DNA of 64,000 nucleotides from contig CAYPHA010000018.1 in NCBI GenBank assembly GCA_964410215.1, positions 4,083 through 68,082 on the forward strand, read 5' to 3'. Numbering within the stretch: the stretch's first letter is position 1; each line of letters opens with the position of its first letter. Positions 7,433 to 16,505 of this stretch are shown in pieces. Below the pieces are notes generated by a model, which saw only the letters and a program-made list of their open reading frames with translations, was not told the origin of the DNA and searched no databases. A program made the position numbers and the translations under genes. The stretch is from CAYPHA01 sp964410215. Lineage in GTDB: Bacteria; Calditrichota; Calditrichia; Calditrichales; CAYPHA01.

Positions 7433-10400
7433 ATGCCAATAAGGAAAATATCAGCTAAACAGCCGACATTTGAATTTCACATTAAAAAGGCCAGTCGGGA
7501 AAAATACCGGTTTGATGAGACTTTTTTTTCCATAACCGGTGAAGTGATCTTTGCAAATTTTAACGCCGCACGCCAGTTTGCTTATCTGATCAATCGTGAA
7601 AAAGATTTCCAGGATCCGACTGAGAAAGCGGTCCAGGCAAGCGAAATCAATGCCATGGGCCTGCTCGATGAAATTATGCATTTTCTGATTGAAAAGTACC
7701 GGGAGGCGTTTAATCCGGCTTTATTTGATAAAATCGAAAATCTGCTTATCAAGAATTTCGGACGTGATAAAACCCAGGAATTACTGGAAACGTTTGCTGC
7801 GGATTTCCCTACGACGGAAGTCTACAGATCAGACAGTACGGTGAAGGACTATCTTGACGGCTACACGGGTGATCTTTCCAACCGTCATGTGGTGCTCGAA
7901 GAGATTATCGTTTTATGGCTGGATAATATCAATCCGTCTTATAAGCCCATAAAAGACCTGATCGATGACGGTGCGCTTTCCGAACGAACAGAATACGGGC
8001 GGATGTTTCATGAACTGGACCGTTTTTTCCGGCAGGAGCCCCCGTTCGGACCGGAAAATCTGCCCCTTCTGGAAATGCTGTCCCTGCCGGCACGAAAGTA
8101 TCCCCATTCACTTTCCGCACAATTGGAATATATCCGTTCCCAGTGGGGCGGGATCATCGGGTCTCTCCTTTCACGGATACTGACCGGAATGGATTTCATG
8201 CGGGAAGAGCAGAAAATGCGCTTTGATGCCGGTCAGTTCGGACCCGGCCCGACCTATGTCGCGGACTTCAGCGCGACCGAATTCGAACCGGAGCAATTCA
8301 GTGCTGATCTGCACTGGATGCCCAAAGTGGTTCTTATCGCAAAGAGCACATACGTCTGGCTGGATCAGCTCAGTAAACAATATAATAGGGAAATTTACCG
8401 GCTGGACCAGATTCCCGATGAAGAGCTGGACAGGCTGGCCTCTTACGGTTTTACCGGTTTATGGCTGATCGGTTTATGGGAACGGAGCCAGGCTTCCAGA
8501 AAAATCAAGCAGATGCGTGGCAACCCTGAAGCCGTAGCTTCGGCCTATTCGTTGATGCGTTATGAAATTGCCGGAGACCTGGGCGGTAATCCGGCCTATC
8601 AGAATTTGCGAAATCGCGCCTGGAGGCGGGGAATCCGTCTGGCCAGTGATATGGTGCCGAATCACATGGGTATCGATTCAGACTGGGTGCTGCATCATCC
8701 GGACTGGTTTATTCAATCACCCTACCCTCCGTTTCCGGGATATAATTTTAACTGTGAGAACCTATGTGACAACGATGACGTCCTGATTCAAATTGAAGAC
8801 GGTTACTGGCATAACAGCGATGCGGCTGTCGTTTTCAAGAGGGTGGATAAACGAACCGGTGAAACCCGTTTTATCTATCATGGTAACGACGGAACCAGCA
8901 TGCCCTGGAACGATACGGCCCAGCTCAACTATCTCATGCCGGAGGTCAGGGAAGCGGTTATTCAGACGATTCTTCATGTTGCCAGAAAGTTTCCTATTAT
9001 CCGTTTTGATGCGGCCATGACGCTGGCTAAAAAGCATTACGCACGGCTCTGGTTTCCCCAGCCGGGAACCGGCGGCGATATTCCGTCGAGGGCCGAGCAT
9101 ACTGTCAGTAAAGAAGAGTTCGACCGCCTGTTCCCGGTGGAATTCTGGCGGGAAGTCGTCGACCGTATACAGCAGGAAGTGCCGGATACCCTGCTGCTGG
9201 CCGAGGCATTCTGGATGATGGAAGGCTATTTCGTGCGGTCGCTTGGCATGCACCGTGTCTATAACAGTGCCTTTATGAACATGCTTAAAAATGAAGAAAA
9301 TGAAAAATACCGGAAATCGATCCGCAATGTACTGGAGTTTAATCCCCAGATACTGAAACGGTATGTTAATTTTATGAACAACCCGGACGAGGACACGGCG
9401 ATTGCGCAATTCGGGAAAGATGACAAATATTTCGGTGTATGCGTCCTCATGGCAACGATGCCGGGTTTACCCATGTTCGGCCATGGACAGGTGGAAGGAT
9501 ACCATGAGAAATATGGTATGGAGTACAGACGGTCTTACTGGGATGAACCGGTTGATGAGCACCTGGTCCACCGTCATGAACGAGAAATTTTCCCGCTTCT
9601 GAAACGAAGGTACCTGTTCAGTGACGTGGAGCATTTTCTGCTTTATGACCTGTACACGCCTGATGGTGATGTCAATGAAAATGTATATGCTTACAGTAAC
9701 CGTGCCGGAGATGAGCGGACACTGGTCCTTTACAACAATAAATTCGATGAAGCGGTTGGCTGGGTAAAGCAATCCGCCGCATACATCGATGACGGCGACC
9801 TTCACCAGCGGGTGCTGGCAGAGGGACTGGAGCTCGAGACTGATGACAGCATGTTTGTCATTTTCCGTGATCAGATCAGCGGTCTGGAATTCATCCGTTC
9901 CAACAATGAACTCTGGGAACAGGGGATGTACCTCGAACTGGGCGCCTTTAAATATCATGTCTTTCTGGACTTCAGGCAGGTCAGGCGCACCGATGCGCGT
10001 CCCTATGATATGCTAACCCTGCACCTTAACGGGCGGGGCGTTCCCTCTGTAGAAAAGCGCATGGACGAATTCCTGGTTCAGCCGATAATCGACGCTTTCG
10101 AAGAATGTATCAATCCCGGTAGCTTGCGATGGTTATGCGAACCGCTCCGGAATCATAAAAAAACCGAAATAGTCGCGGATGAATTCAACACAAAGTTAGT
10201 AAATCTTTCGCATACGATTTCTGATTTCGAAAATATCGCGAAAATATCCGAAAAGCGCATTGAACGGCATGTTGAGCAATATCTGCAATCGCTCGAAATT
10301 GCCGATCATCTCTTTGAAAATGAGCGTATCCTGATCAAAATAAAACGTAAACTTAAGGACTTCATACCTGACAAACTGACGCCGGAGCTGGATTTCTGGC

Positions 10401-10897
10401 GGGTGCGGATGACAGGACATTTCCTGGAGGCTATCGCGGTACAGACCGACTATTCTGCGGAAGAAATTTTCACTAACTGGTACCTCGACCGGGCCATACA
10501 GCGTAATTTTATGGCCCTTGGCGCGAAAGAGGCGGAAGCGGCAGCGGATGCCCTGCTTCTGCGCTGCCTGACTACTTGTTGCGATACGTCGATTTTCGAT
10601 ATGAAAAGCCCGCTGGGAGCCAGCTTTGAGCTGATGTTTTCACAAAGCTGTATTCAGAAATATCTGAACTTCAATACTTATGAAAACGTGGTCTATTTTA
10701 ATAAAGAAAAATTTGAGCACCTGCTTCTTTGGATGCTGATTACATATCTTTTCAGGTGGCATGAGATACAAAAACCGAGTAAAACCAGGATGACCAATTT
10801 TATCAACAATGCCGGCAGACGAATGCTGGATTTGATTAAACAGGCTGATTCAGCCGGCTACCAGTTGAAAGAATTCATGTTAAGTATGGAATCCTGA
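7433..10897 (+). CDS. Large GH13 (alpha-amylase family) protein with long N- and C-terminal extensions
   Basis: This 1154-residue protein has a GH13 catalytic core in its middle. Region I is DMVPNH at about 406-411. The nucleophile Asp is in IIRFDAAM near 526. The acid/base Glu is in LLAEAFW near 592, and the third acidic residue is in MNNPDEDT near 650. The core acts on alpha-glucans or transfers maltosyl/glucosyl units. About 300 residues precede it and about 330 follow it; both flanks are mostly helical and I do not recognise them. There is no signal peptide, so a cytoplasmic role such as glycogen or maltodextrin metabolism is likelier than secretion. The ribosome site AAGGGGAG precedes the ATG. 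It is a single gene with no other glycogen genes nearby. Confidence 0.88.
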   Translation: MPIRKISAKQPTFEFHIKKASREKYRFDETFFSITGEVIFANFNAARQFAYLINREKDFQDPTEKAVQASEINAMGLLDEIMHFLIEKYREAFNPALFDKIENLLIKNFGRDKTQELLETFAADFPTTEVYRSDSTVKDYLDGYTGDLSNRHVVLEEIIVLWLDNINPSYKPIKDLIDDGALSERTEYGRMFHELDRFFRQEPPFGPENLPLLEMLSLPARKYPHSLSAQLEYIRSQWGGIIGSLLSRILTGMDFMREEQKMRFDAGQFGPGPTYVADFSATEFEPEQFSADLHWMPKVVLIAKSTYVWLDQLSKQYNREIYRLDQIPDEELDRLASYGFTGLWLIGLWERSQASRKIKQMRGNPEAVASAYSLMRYEIAGDLGGNPAYQNLRNRAWRRGIRLASDMVPNHMGIDSDWVLHHPDWFIQSPYPPFPGYNFNCENLCDNDDVLIQIEDGYWHNSDAAVVFKRVDKRTGETRFIYHGNDGTSMPWNDTAQLNYLMPEVREAVIQTILHVARKFPIIRFDAAMTLAKKHYARLWFPQPGTGGDIPSRAEHTVSKEEFDRLFPVEFWREVVDRIQQEVPDTLLLAEAFWMMEGYFVRSLGMHRVYNSAFMNMLKNEENEKYRKSIRNVLEFNPQILKRYVNFMNNPDEDTAIAQFGKDDKYFGVCVLMATMPGLPMFGHGQVEGYHEKYGMEYRRSYWDEPVDEHLVHRHEREIFPLLKRRYLFSDVEHFLLYDLYTPDGDVNENVYAYSNRAGDERTLVLYNNKFDEAVGWVKQSAAYIDDGDLHQRVLAEGLELETDDSMFVIFRDQISGLEFIRSNNELWEQGMYLELGAFKYHVFLDFRQVRRTDARPYDMLTLHLNGRGVPSVEKRMDEFLVQPIIDAFEECINPGSLRWLCEPLRNHKKTEIVADEFNTKLVNLSHTISDFENIAKISEKRIERHVEQYLQSLEIADHLFENERILIKIKRKLKDFIPDKLTPELDFWRVRMTGHFLEAIAVQTDYSAEEIFTNWYLDRAIQRNFMALGAKEAEAAADALLLRCLTTCCDTSIFDMKSPLGASFELMFSQSCIQKYLNFNTYENVVYFNKEKFEHLLLWMLITYLFRWHEIQKPSKTRMTNFINNAGRRMLDLIKQADSAGYQLKEFMLSMES

Positions 10898-11000
10898 GAA
10901 GGTTTATATTGTTGCTAATAAAAAGGTGACACTTTTTCTTTATTTTTTGTATCGTTGGATTGCCTTGATAAATGCCTTGAACAGGAGTCGTAAGGCCTAG

Positions 11001-11441
11001 ATGATCGAATACAGGGGTACCGTAAAACAAGTGATTTATCCACAGGCCGCTGCACTTCCTTTTCGATACATTAATGAAGGTCTGGAAATTCTGCTGATAA
11101 CATCACGTAAAGCGAAGCGGTGGATCATCCCCAAGGGTTTACTGGAGGAAGGGCTTTCACCGGTTGAGCTGGCGGCCAAGGAAGCCTGGGAAGAAGCCGG
11201 CATATCAGGAAATATTTCCATGCAGTCCCTTGGAGAATACGAATATGAAAAATGGAATGGCGTCTGCAGAGTTAACGTCTTTTCATTATGTGTCCTTAAT
11301 GTCCTTGATACATGGCCCGAGGATAGTTTCCGGTTTCGTAAATGGTTCCCTGCCGATGAGGCTGTGGGCCTGGTCGAGCATGACGGATTAAAACGCATAT
11401 TGGTGCATTTTATACAAAAACATCACAAAATTACGGTATAA
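11001..11441 (+). CDS. Nudix hydrolase (DIPP/ApnA-type)
   Basis: This 146-residue protein has a Nudix box at GLLEEGLSPVELAAKEAWEE followed by AGI. It fits Gx5Ex7REUxEExGU except that the first Glu is Leu and the Arg is Lys. The preceding WIIPKG matches diphosphoinositol-polyphosphate/diadenosine-polyphosphate hydrolases, whose eukaryotic relatives can also cut polyphosphate. It is the first gene of an operon that continues with a CheD-HDOD fusion, ppk1, a CHAD protein and a ParA-like ATPase, with 27 bases to the next gene. A nucleotide- or polyphosphate-processing role is suggested by context. The substrate is not determined by sequence. Confidence 0.9.
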   Translation: MIEYRGTVKQVIYPQAAALPFRYINEGLEILLITSRKAKRWIIPKGLLEEGLSPVELAAKEAWEEAGISGNISMQSLGEYEYEKWNGVCRVNVFSLCVLNVLDTWPEDSFRFRKWFPADEAVGLVEHDGLKRILVHFIQKHHKITV

Positions 11442-11468
11442 TGGAAGTGAATTAATGGAAAATGGATC

Positions 11469-12833
11469 ATGAACGTTTCAACAATGCGATTGGAAACAGT
11501 TGGTTCCGGTAATTTTGTCGTAAGCAAAACACGTCCAGGCGCGCTTCAGAGTCACCTGGGGACCTGTGTGGGGGTCGTTATTTTTGACCGGGAAAAGGAT
11601 GTCGGCGGGATGTATCATATCATTCTGCCGGAGCCGGTAGGGGACGGGCCGGTCTGGGAACCCCTGAATTATGCGAAATCCGGAATGCCATTATTCCTGG
11701 AAGCACTTTATGAAAAGGGTGCTGTAAAAGAAAACCTCGAAGCCGTTATCGCCGGTGGCGCCCTGATCGGCCACATTTCCATGAGCGACCTGAACCTCGA
11801 CCTTGGCGGGAAATCGGCGGATATCGTTTTGGAGTTCCTTAAACGGGAAGGGATCAGCATAATCGGTTCCGAAACGGGCGGCTATTTCAGTTGCAGACTG
11901 GTAGTCAACCTCAGAAACTGGGAAACCTTTATCGAACCGCTTGGTGAACGGAAGGATTCAGAAAACGGAGAAATCCGGAAACTGACGACGGAGGATATCG
12001 ATACCATCATTTCCCGAATACGGCCCATCCCCCAGGTGGCGCTTAAGGTATTCCGGATGATGAATTCAAAAGAATACAATATGCATGAAATTGCACTGGA
12101 AATTAGAAAAGACCAGATTCTTGGTGCAAAAGTCATCAACCTGAGCAATACCGCCTTCTTTAATCCGCGGGGTAATGTCGGCTCTATCGATCAGGCTCTT
12201 ATTTTACTGGGTGAAAAACGCCTGTTACAGATCATTCTCAGTTCATCCATCGAACTTTTTTTTCAGGACTCGGCAAAAGGATATTCGCTATGTAAAGGAG
12301 GACTCTATCACCATTCCGTAGGAACGGCCATTGCCGCTGAGAACCTGGCCAAAATGACAGGTGTCGTGTTGCCCGATGTCGCCTATACAGCCGGTTTGCT
12401 GCATGATATTGGTAAAGTGGTTCTGGACCAGCATGTGGCGGAAGCGTATCCCTTATTTTACAGGCAACTCTATACAGACGAAAAAGATTCGGTGGAAGTC
12501 GAAGCGAACCTCATGGGGTTCAGCCATCCTGCGGCCGGTGAACGCCTGGCCACGTTATGGGAACTGCCCGATCCACTGGTTGACGTCATCAAAAATCATC
12601 ATAACCCGGAAGAGGCGGAAACAAATCCGGAACTGGTACATTTGGTTTATCTGGCTGACCTGATGATGTCCAGGTTCCGGGTAATAAATGAACTGGAACG
12701 TATGGATACAGGAGGTCTTGTAACCAGCATGCGACGGGTGGGCCTGAAAAAGGAAGATCTGCCTAAACTGGTCGATGCTATTCCATGGACCATGTTTAAT
12801 GAACAACATGAAGATGATGAAAGTATAAGGTAA
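11469..12833 (+). CDS. CheD-HDOD domain fusion protein
   Basis: This 454-residue protein has two parts. Residues 1-160 are a CheD domain: catalytic Cys33 in LGTCVGVVIFD, His50 in GGMYHIILP (17 residues apart, as in the known C27/H44 pair of Thermotoga CheD), and VIAGGALIG. CheD deamidates Gln in chemoreceptors. From about 170 an HDOD domain begins (ISRIRPIPQVALKVFRMMNS) and leads into an HD-type segment with HHSVG and LLHDIGKVVL, found in signalling proteins. No chemoreceptor or che gene lies in the window. The gene is second in the ppk1 operon, 28 bases before ppk1. The target of the deamidase, if active, is unknown. The fusion itself is clear from one uninterrupted frame. Confidence 0.9.
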   Translation: MNVSTMRLETVGSGNFVVSKTRPGALQSHLGTCVGVVIFDREKDVGGMYHIILPEPVGDGPVWEPLNYAKSGMPLFLEALYEKGAVKENLEAVIAGGALIGHISMSDLNLDLGGKSADIVLEFLKREGISIIGSETGGYFSCRLVVNLRNWETFIEPLGERKDSENGEIRKLTTEDIDTIISRIRPIPQVALKVFRMMNSKEYNMHEIALEIRKDQILGAKVINLSNTAFFNPRGNVGSIDQALILLGEKRLLQIILSSSIELFFQDSAKGYSLCKGGLYHHSVGTAIAAENLAKMTGVVLPDVAYTAGLLHDIGKVVLDQHVAEAYPLFYRQLYTDEKDSVEVEANLMGFSHPAAGERLATLWELPDPLVDVIKNHHNPEEAETNPELVHLVYLADLMMSRFRVINELERMDTGGLVTSMRRVGLKKEDLPKLVDAIPWTMFNEQHEDDESIR

Positions 12834-12861
12834 TACTTTTTTTACCTGATTAAAGGACATT

Positions 12862-14922
12862 ATGAGTACCAGAGACCGTTATATAAACCGTGAAATAAGC
12901 TGGTTGTCGTTTAATGCGCGGGTTTTGCAGGAAGCGGCTGATCCCAGAGTACCGCTGATCGAACGTCTGAAGTTCCTGGGCATTTTCTCAAACAATCTCG
13001 ATGAGTTCTACAGGGTGCGTGTCGGAACGCTTCTGCGCATGCATCATGCCGGGATACGGTCCAAAGCCATCTTTGGAGGGTCGCCCAAGAAAATATTACG
13101 TGAAATTAAGGAAGTGGCCCTGAATCTGCGCGACCGGTTTGACACGATTTTCAAAGAGCTGGAAAAGGAACTGGAGAACGAGCGCATATTTATAATTAAT
13201 GAAACAGAATTGAATACAGAACAGGCGGTATTCGTTCAGGATTATTTTCTGCATGAAGTGCGGCCGCGTTTGGTTCCCATCATGCTGGATCCGGATAAAC
13301 AGTTTCCCTATCTGAAAAATCAGTTGATTTACCTGGCGATTTACCTTAATCGCTCCGATTCCAGTGAGCCCGCGGATTATGCGCTTATCGAGGTGCCGGC
13401 GGATATTGTAGAACGCTTTCTGGTACTGCCGCAATCCGGGAACAATAATTATATTATCATGCTGGACGATGTGATCCGTTATGGCCTGAACAATATATTT
13501 TCCGTATTTAAGTACGACCGGATTGACGCATATACAATAAAACTGACCCGTGACGCTGAGATCGATATCGGCGATGACGTGACAAAAAGTTTCTTCGAAA
13601 AAATTTCAAAAAGCGTTAAACAGAGGCAGAAGGGACAACCCGTACGGTTTGTATATGATCGTGAAATGCCTGAAGACCTGTTACAATTCATTCTGGAAAA
13701 AAATAAGCTTACAAACTTTGAAAGCGTCATACCGGGCGGACGCTATCACAATGCACGGGATTTTATGCATTTTCCTGCGATTGGTTCCACAAAATTAAGA
13801 TATCCCTCTATTACACCGCTGCGGCATCCCCTTATCGATCTTGAAACGAGCTTTGTACAGGCGATCAGGAAACGAGATATACTGCTTCATTATCCCTATC
13901 AATCTTTTCACTATATGATTGACCTGTTACGCGAGGCAGCGATTGATCCGACGGTAAGGTCGATTAAAATGACCGTATACCGTGTCGCCCAGAAATCAAG
14001 TGTGATGAACGCACTGATCAATGCCTGCCGGAATGGAAAAGATGTTACGGTTGTGATTGAACTGCAGGCCCGCTTCGATGAGGAGGCGAATATCTACTGG
14101 ACCCGGCAGTTGGAGGCGGAAGGGGCGCGGATTATCGATGGTGTCCCCGGTTTGAAAGTACATGCGAAATTATGCCTGATCACCCGGATCGAGGATAAAC
14201 AAAAAGTGTGTTATGCCAGTGTGGGAACGGGAAATTTCAATGAATCGACAGCACGGATTTACAGTGATCATTCACTTTTTACGGCGGACCAGGCCATAAC
14301 GCGGGAAGTTGAAAGTATCTTTGATTTTTTCGAACATAATTATAAAACATATACATATAAACATCTGCTGGTCGCACCGTTTTATTTGCGAAAAGCACTC
14401 AATAAAATGATAAAAAATGAGATTAAAATTGCAAAAAACGGAGGCAGCGGCTATATCCATCTGAAGATGAATAATCTGGTTGATCAGGAAATGATTGATA
14501 AGCTGTATGCGGCGAGTACCGCAGGTGTCCGGATCAGGATGATCGTGCGGGGTATCTGTTCGCTGATTCCGGGAATTGATGGCATGAGTGAAAATATCAA
14601 AGTCTACAGTATCGTCGATAAATACCTCGAACACTCCAGGATCTTTATCTTTGGCAACGGCGGCGATGAAAAAATGTACCTCTCGTCTGCCGACCTTATG
14701 ATTCGCAACCTCGACAACCGCATCGAAGTGGCCGTCCCCGTTTATGATGAAGCCATACGTTCTGAATTACGATCGTTTATGGAAATTCAATTTAACGATG
14801 CCGAAAAAGCGCGGATCATCAATGTTGAACAGGATAATATGTACAAATCGGATCGGGGCCCGGACAAGCCTATCCGGGCACAAAAAGAGCTTTATAATTT
14901 ACTTAATCATGTACATACGTGA
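12862..14922 (+). CDS. ppk1: Polyphosphate kinase 1
   Basis: PPK1 reversibly polymerises the terminal phosphate of ATP into inorganic polyphosphate. The 686-residue length and the opening YINREISWLSFNARVLQEA with FLGIFSNNLDEFYRVRVG are diagnostic. The autophosphorylated His is in GLKVHAKLCLITR, and a second conserved His is in YLEHSRIFIFGNGG near the C-terminus. The gene has an AGGAC ribosome site and lies third in a five-gene operon. Its TGA overlaps the GTG start of the CHAD gene (14919-14922), so translation is probably coupled. This makes polyphosphate the central substrate of the operon. Confidence 0.97.
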   Translation: MSTRDRYINREISWLSFNARVLQEAADPRVPLIERLKFLGIFSNNLDEFYRVRVGTLLRMHHAGIRSKAIFGGSPKKILREIKEVALNLRDRFDTIFKELEKELENERIFIINETELNTEQAVFVQDYFLHEVRPRLVPIMLDPDKQFPYLKNQLIYLAIYLNRSDSSEPADYALIEVPADIVERFLVLPQSGNNNYIIMLDDVIRYGLNNIFSVFKYDRIDAYTIKLTRDAEIDIGDDVTKSFFEKISKSVKQRQKGQPVRFVYDREMPEDLLQFILEKNKLTNFESVIPGGRYHNARDFMHFPAIGSTKLRYPSITPLRHPLIDLETSFVQAIRKRDILLHYPYQSFHYMIDLLREAAIDPTVRSIKMTVYRVAQKSSVMNALINACRNGKDVTVVIELQARFDEEANIYWTRQLEAEGARIIDGVPGLKVHAKLCLITRIEDKQKVCYASVGTGNFNESTARIYSDHSLFTADQAITREVESIFDFFEHNYKTYTYKHLLVAPFYLRKALNKMIKNEIKIAKNGGSGYIHLKMNNLVDQEMIDKLYAASTAGVRIRMIVRGICSLIPGIDGMSENIKVYSIVDKYLEHSRIFIFGNGGDEKMYLSSADLMIRNLDNRIEVAVPVYDEAIRSELRSFMEIQFNDAEKARIINVEQDNMYKSDRGPDKPIRAQKELYNLLNHVHT

Positions 14923-16493
14923 TACCGTTTTTCATAAACCAGGGGATAAAAGTATTGGTACAGCGAACAATATATCTGCTTCCGGAGCGTCAGCGTACAG
15001 CAGATTTCCTTAAAGAACTGAAAAATATATTCCCTGTTTTGACGGAAAAACCCCTTCGATCACAACTTTCTTTCTATGATACCTTTGACTGGCAGCTTTA
15101 CCGGAATGGACGTTATCTTGTTCGACGGAAAAATCTGTACAATTTATACGCCTATCCGGATGATGATCTTTTAGCTTCACAATCATGGGGACGTAAAGAA
15201 GCCCCTAGGTTCTGGTGGGATTTTCCGGATGGTACGTTCAGGAAAGAATTAAAGAGGGACCTCGATCTTCGGGCGCTGATGTCCATCGGCTCGTTGATCC
15301 GGACGAAACAAAGGGTGCGGATATTAAATGATGATCACAAAACCGTCGTCATTACCGAGCTGGAAGAAATCATTCGGGACAGTAATACCTCGATAAAACG
15401 TTTCCGTATTATACCTGTCCGGGGATACCGGGAGGAATTTTCTGAAGTTATCACATATATACATTCCCTGGATTATTCCGAAGAGTCCGAACAGTCGCCG
15501 TTCCGGTATCTGGATTTAGGGAGCAGAAAACCGGGCGATTATTCTTCCAGGGTCCGGGTCGCCCTGTCGCCGGCAATGACGGGCCTGGAAGCGACCACGG
15601 TGATCTTCAACGCACTGATAGACGTTGCCGAACAAAACCTGGAGGGGATGAAAGAGGATATCGACACGGAATTTGTGCACGATTTCAGGGTTTCCATACG
15701 CAGAATACGTTCTGCATTAAGCCAGATAAAAGGTATATTCGATACGGAAACGAAAGGGCGCTTTAAGGAGGATTTTGACACACTGGGTAAAACCACCAAC
15801 AAACTGAGAGACCTGGATGTCTACCTGCTCCGAAGGCAGGAATATTATAATCTGGTACCTGAATCGCTGCAACAGGGGCTGGATGTTCTTTTTACAAAAC
15901 TTGCCGGGCAGCGCACGCGGGAGCACAAAAAGCTGGTAGAGCATATCGATTCAGGAATGATACAGACAACGCTGAATGCGCTGCGGACGTTTTTAAACGG
16001 AGATGAAGCGAAAAAGCACAAGGGACCGAACGGCGGGAAAAATGTTTTAAACCTGGCCCGGGGTTTTTTATATAAAGAATTCAGGAATGTTGCGAACAAA
16101 GGCAGCAAAATCGGGCCGAAAACGCCTGACGAAAAGCTGCATAAATTACGGATAGAGTGTAAGAGGCTGCGCTATCTGATGGAGTTTTTTGCTTCCCTGT
16201 TCAAGGAAGAAGAGATCAACTACCTGATCCGGCAATTGAAAAAACTACAGGATAATCTGGGTGAGTTCAATGATCTCTCGGTTCAGCAGGAAACCATGCA
16301 GGGATATCTGAATGAAGTGAACTGGTCCAACAAAAATGCACCGGTCATCACAGCGGCGCTCGGTGGTTTGATTTCCAGTCTTTATTTACGACAGAAGGAG
16401 GTACGCGATGCCTTTCAAAGCGCGTTCAGTGAGTTCAGCAGCGAAGAAAACCGCCAGCGTTTTGAAAAGTTGTTCAATCCGGTACAGGCGTGA
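14919..16493 (+). CDS. CYTH-like/CHAD domain protein (probable polyphosphate-binding)
   Basis: This protein of up to 524 residues ends in a CHAD domain: conserved His/Arg helices FVHDFRVSIRRIRSAL from about 252, the LRDLDVYLLR segment, and LHKLRIECKRLRYLMEFF at about 407. CHAD proteins bind polyphosphate and locate to polyphosphate granules. The N-terminal 200 residues (LSFYDTFDWQLYRNGRYLVRR onward) resemble a diverged CYTH tunnel domain, but the acidic EXEXK start is missing, so catalysis is doubtful. The GTG at 14919 overlaps the ppk1 stop. A TTG at 14955 preceded by AGGGG is an alternative start that would shorten the protein by 12 residues. It lies between ppk1 and a ParA-like ATPase. Confidence 0.88.
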   Translation: MIPFFINQGIKVLVQRTIYLLPERQRTADFLKELKNIFPVLTEKPLRSQLSFYDTFDWQLYRNGRYLVRRKNLYNLYAYPDDDLLASQSWGRKEAPRFWWDFPDGTFRKELKRDLDLRALMSIGSLIRTKQRVRILNDDHKTVVITELEEIIRDSNTSIKRFRIIPVRGYREEFSEVITYIHSLDYSEESEQSPFRYLDLGSRKPGDYSSRVRVALSPAMTGLEATTVIFNALIDVAEQNLEGMKEDIDTEFVHDFRVSIRRIRSALSQIKGIFDTETKGRFKEDFDTLGKTTNKLRDLDVYLLRRQEYYNLVPESLQQGLDVLFTKLAGQRTREHKKLVEHIDSGMIQTTLNALRTFLNGDEAKKHKGPNGGKNVLNLARGFLYKEFRNVANKGSKIGPKTPDEKLHKLRIECKRLRYLMEFFASLFKEEEINYLIRQLKKLQDNLGEFNDLSVQQETMQGYLNEVNWSNKNAPVITAALGGLISSLYLRQKEVRDAFQSAFSEFSSEENRQRFEKLFNPVQA

Positions 16494-16505
16494 GAGGAGC
16501 TGCCC

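Noticed and set aside
8762..9409. A 215-codon minus-strand frame inside the GH13 gene
   Set aside because: It is antisense to the catalytic region of GH13 and has no known motif.
10920..10937. Terminator after the GH13 gene (AAAAAG...CTTTTT hairpin)
   Set aside because: Only a six-base, almost all A-T stem with a poorly defined U-tract. It may slow RNA polymerase but the evidence is too thin to list as a feature.
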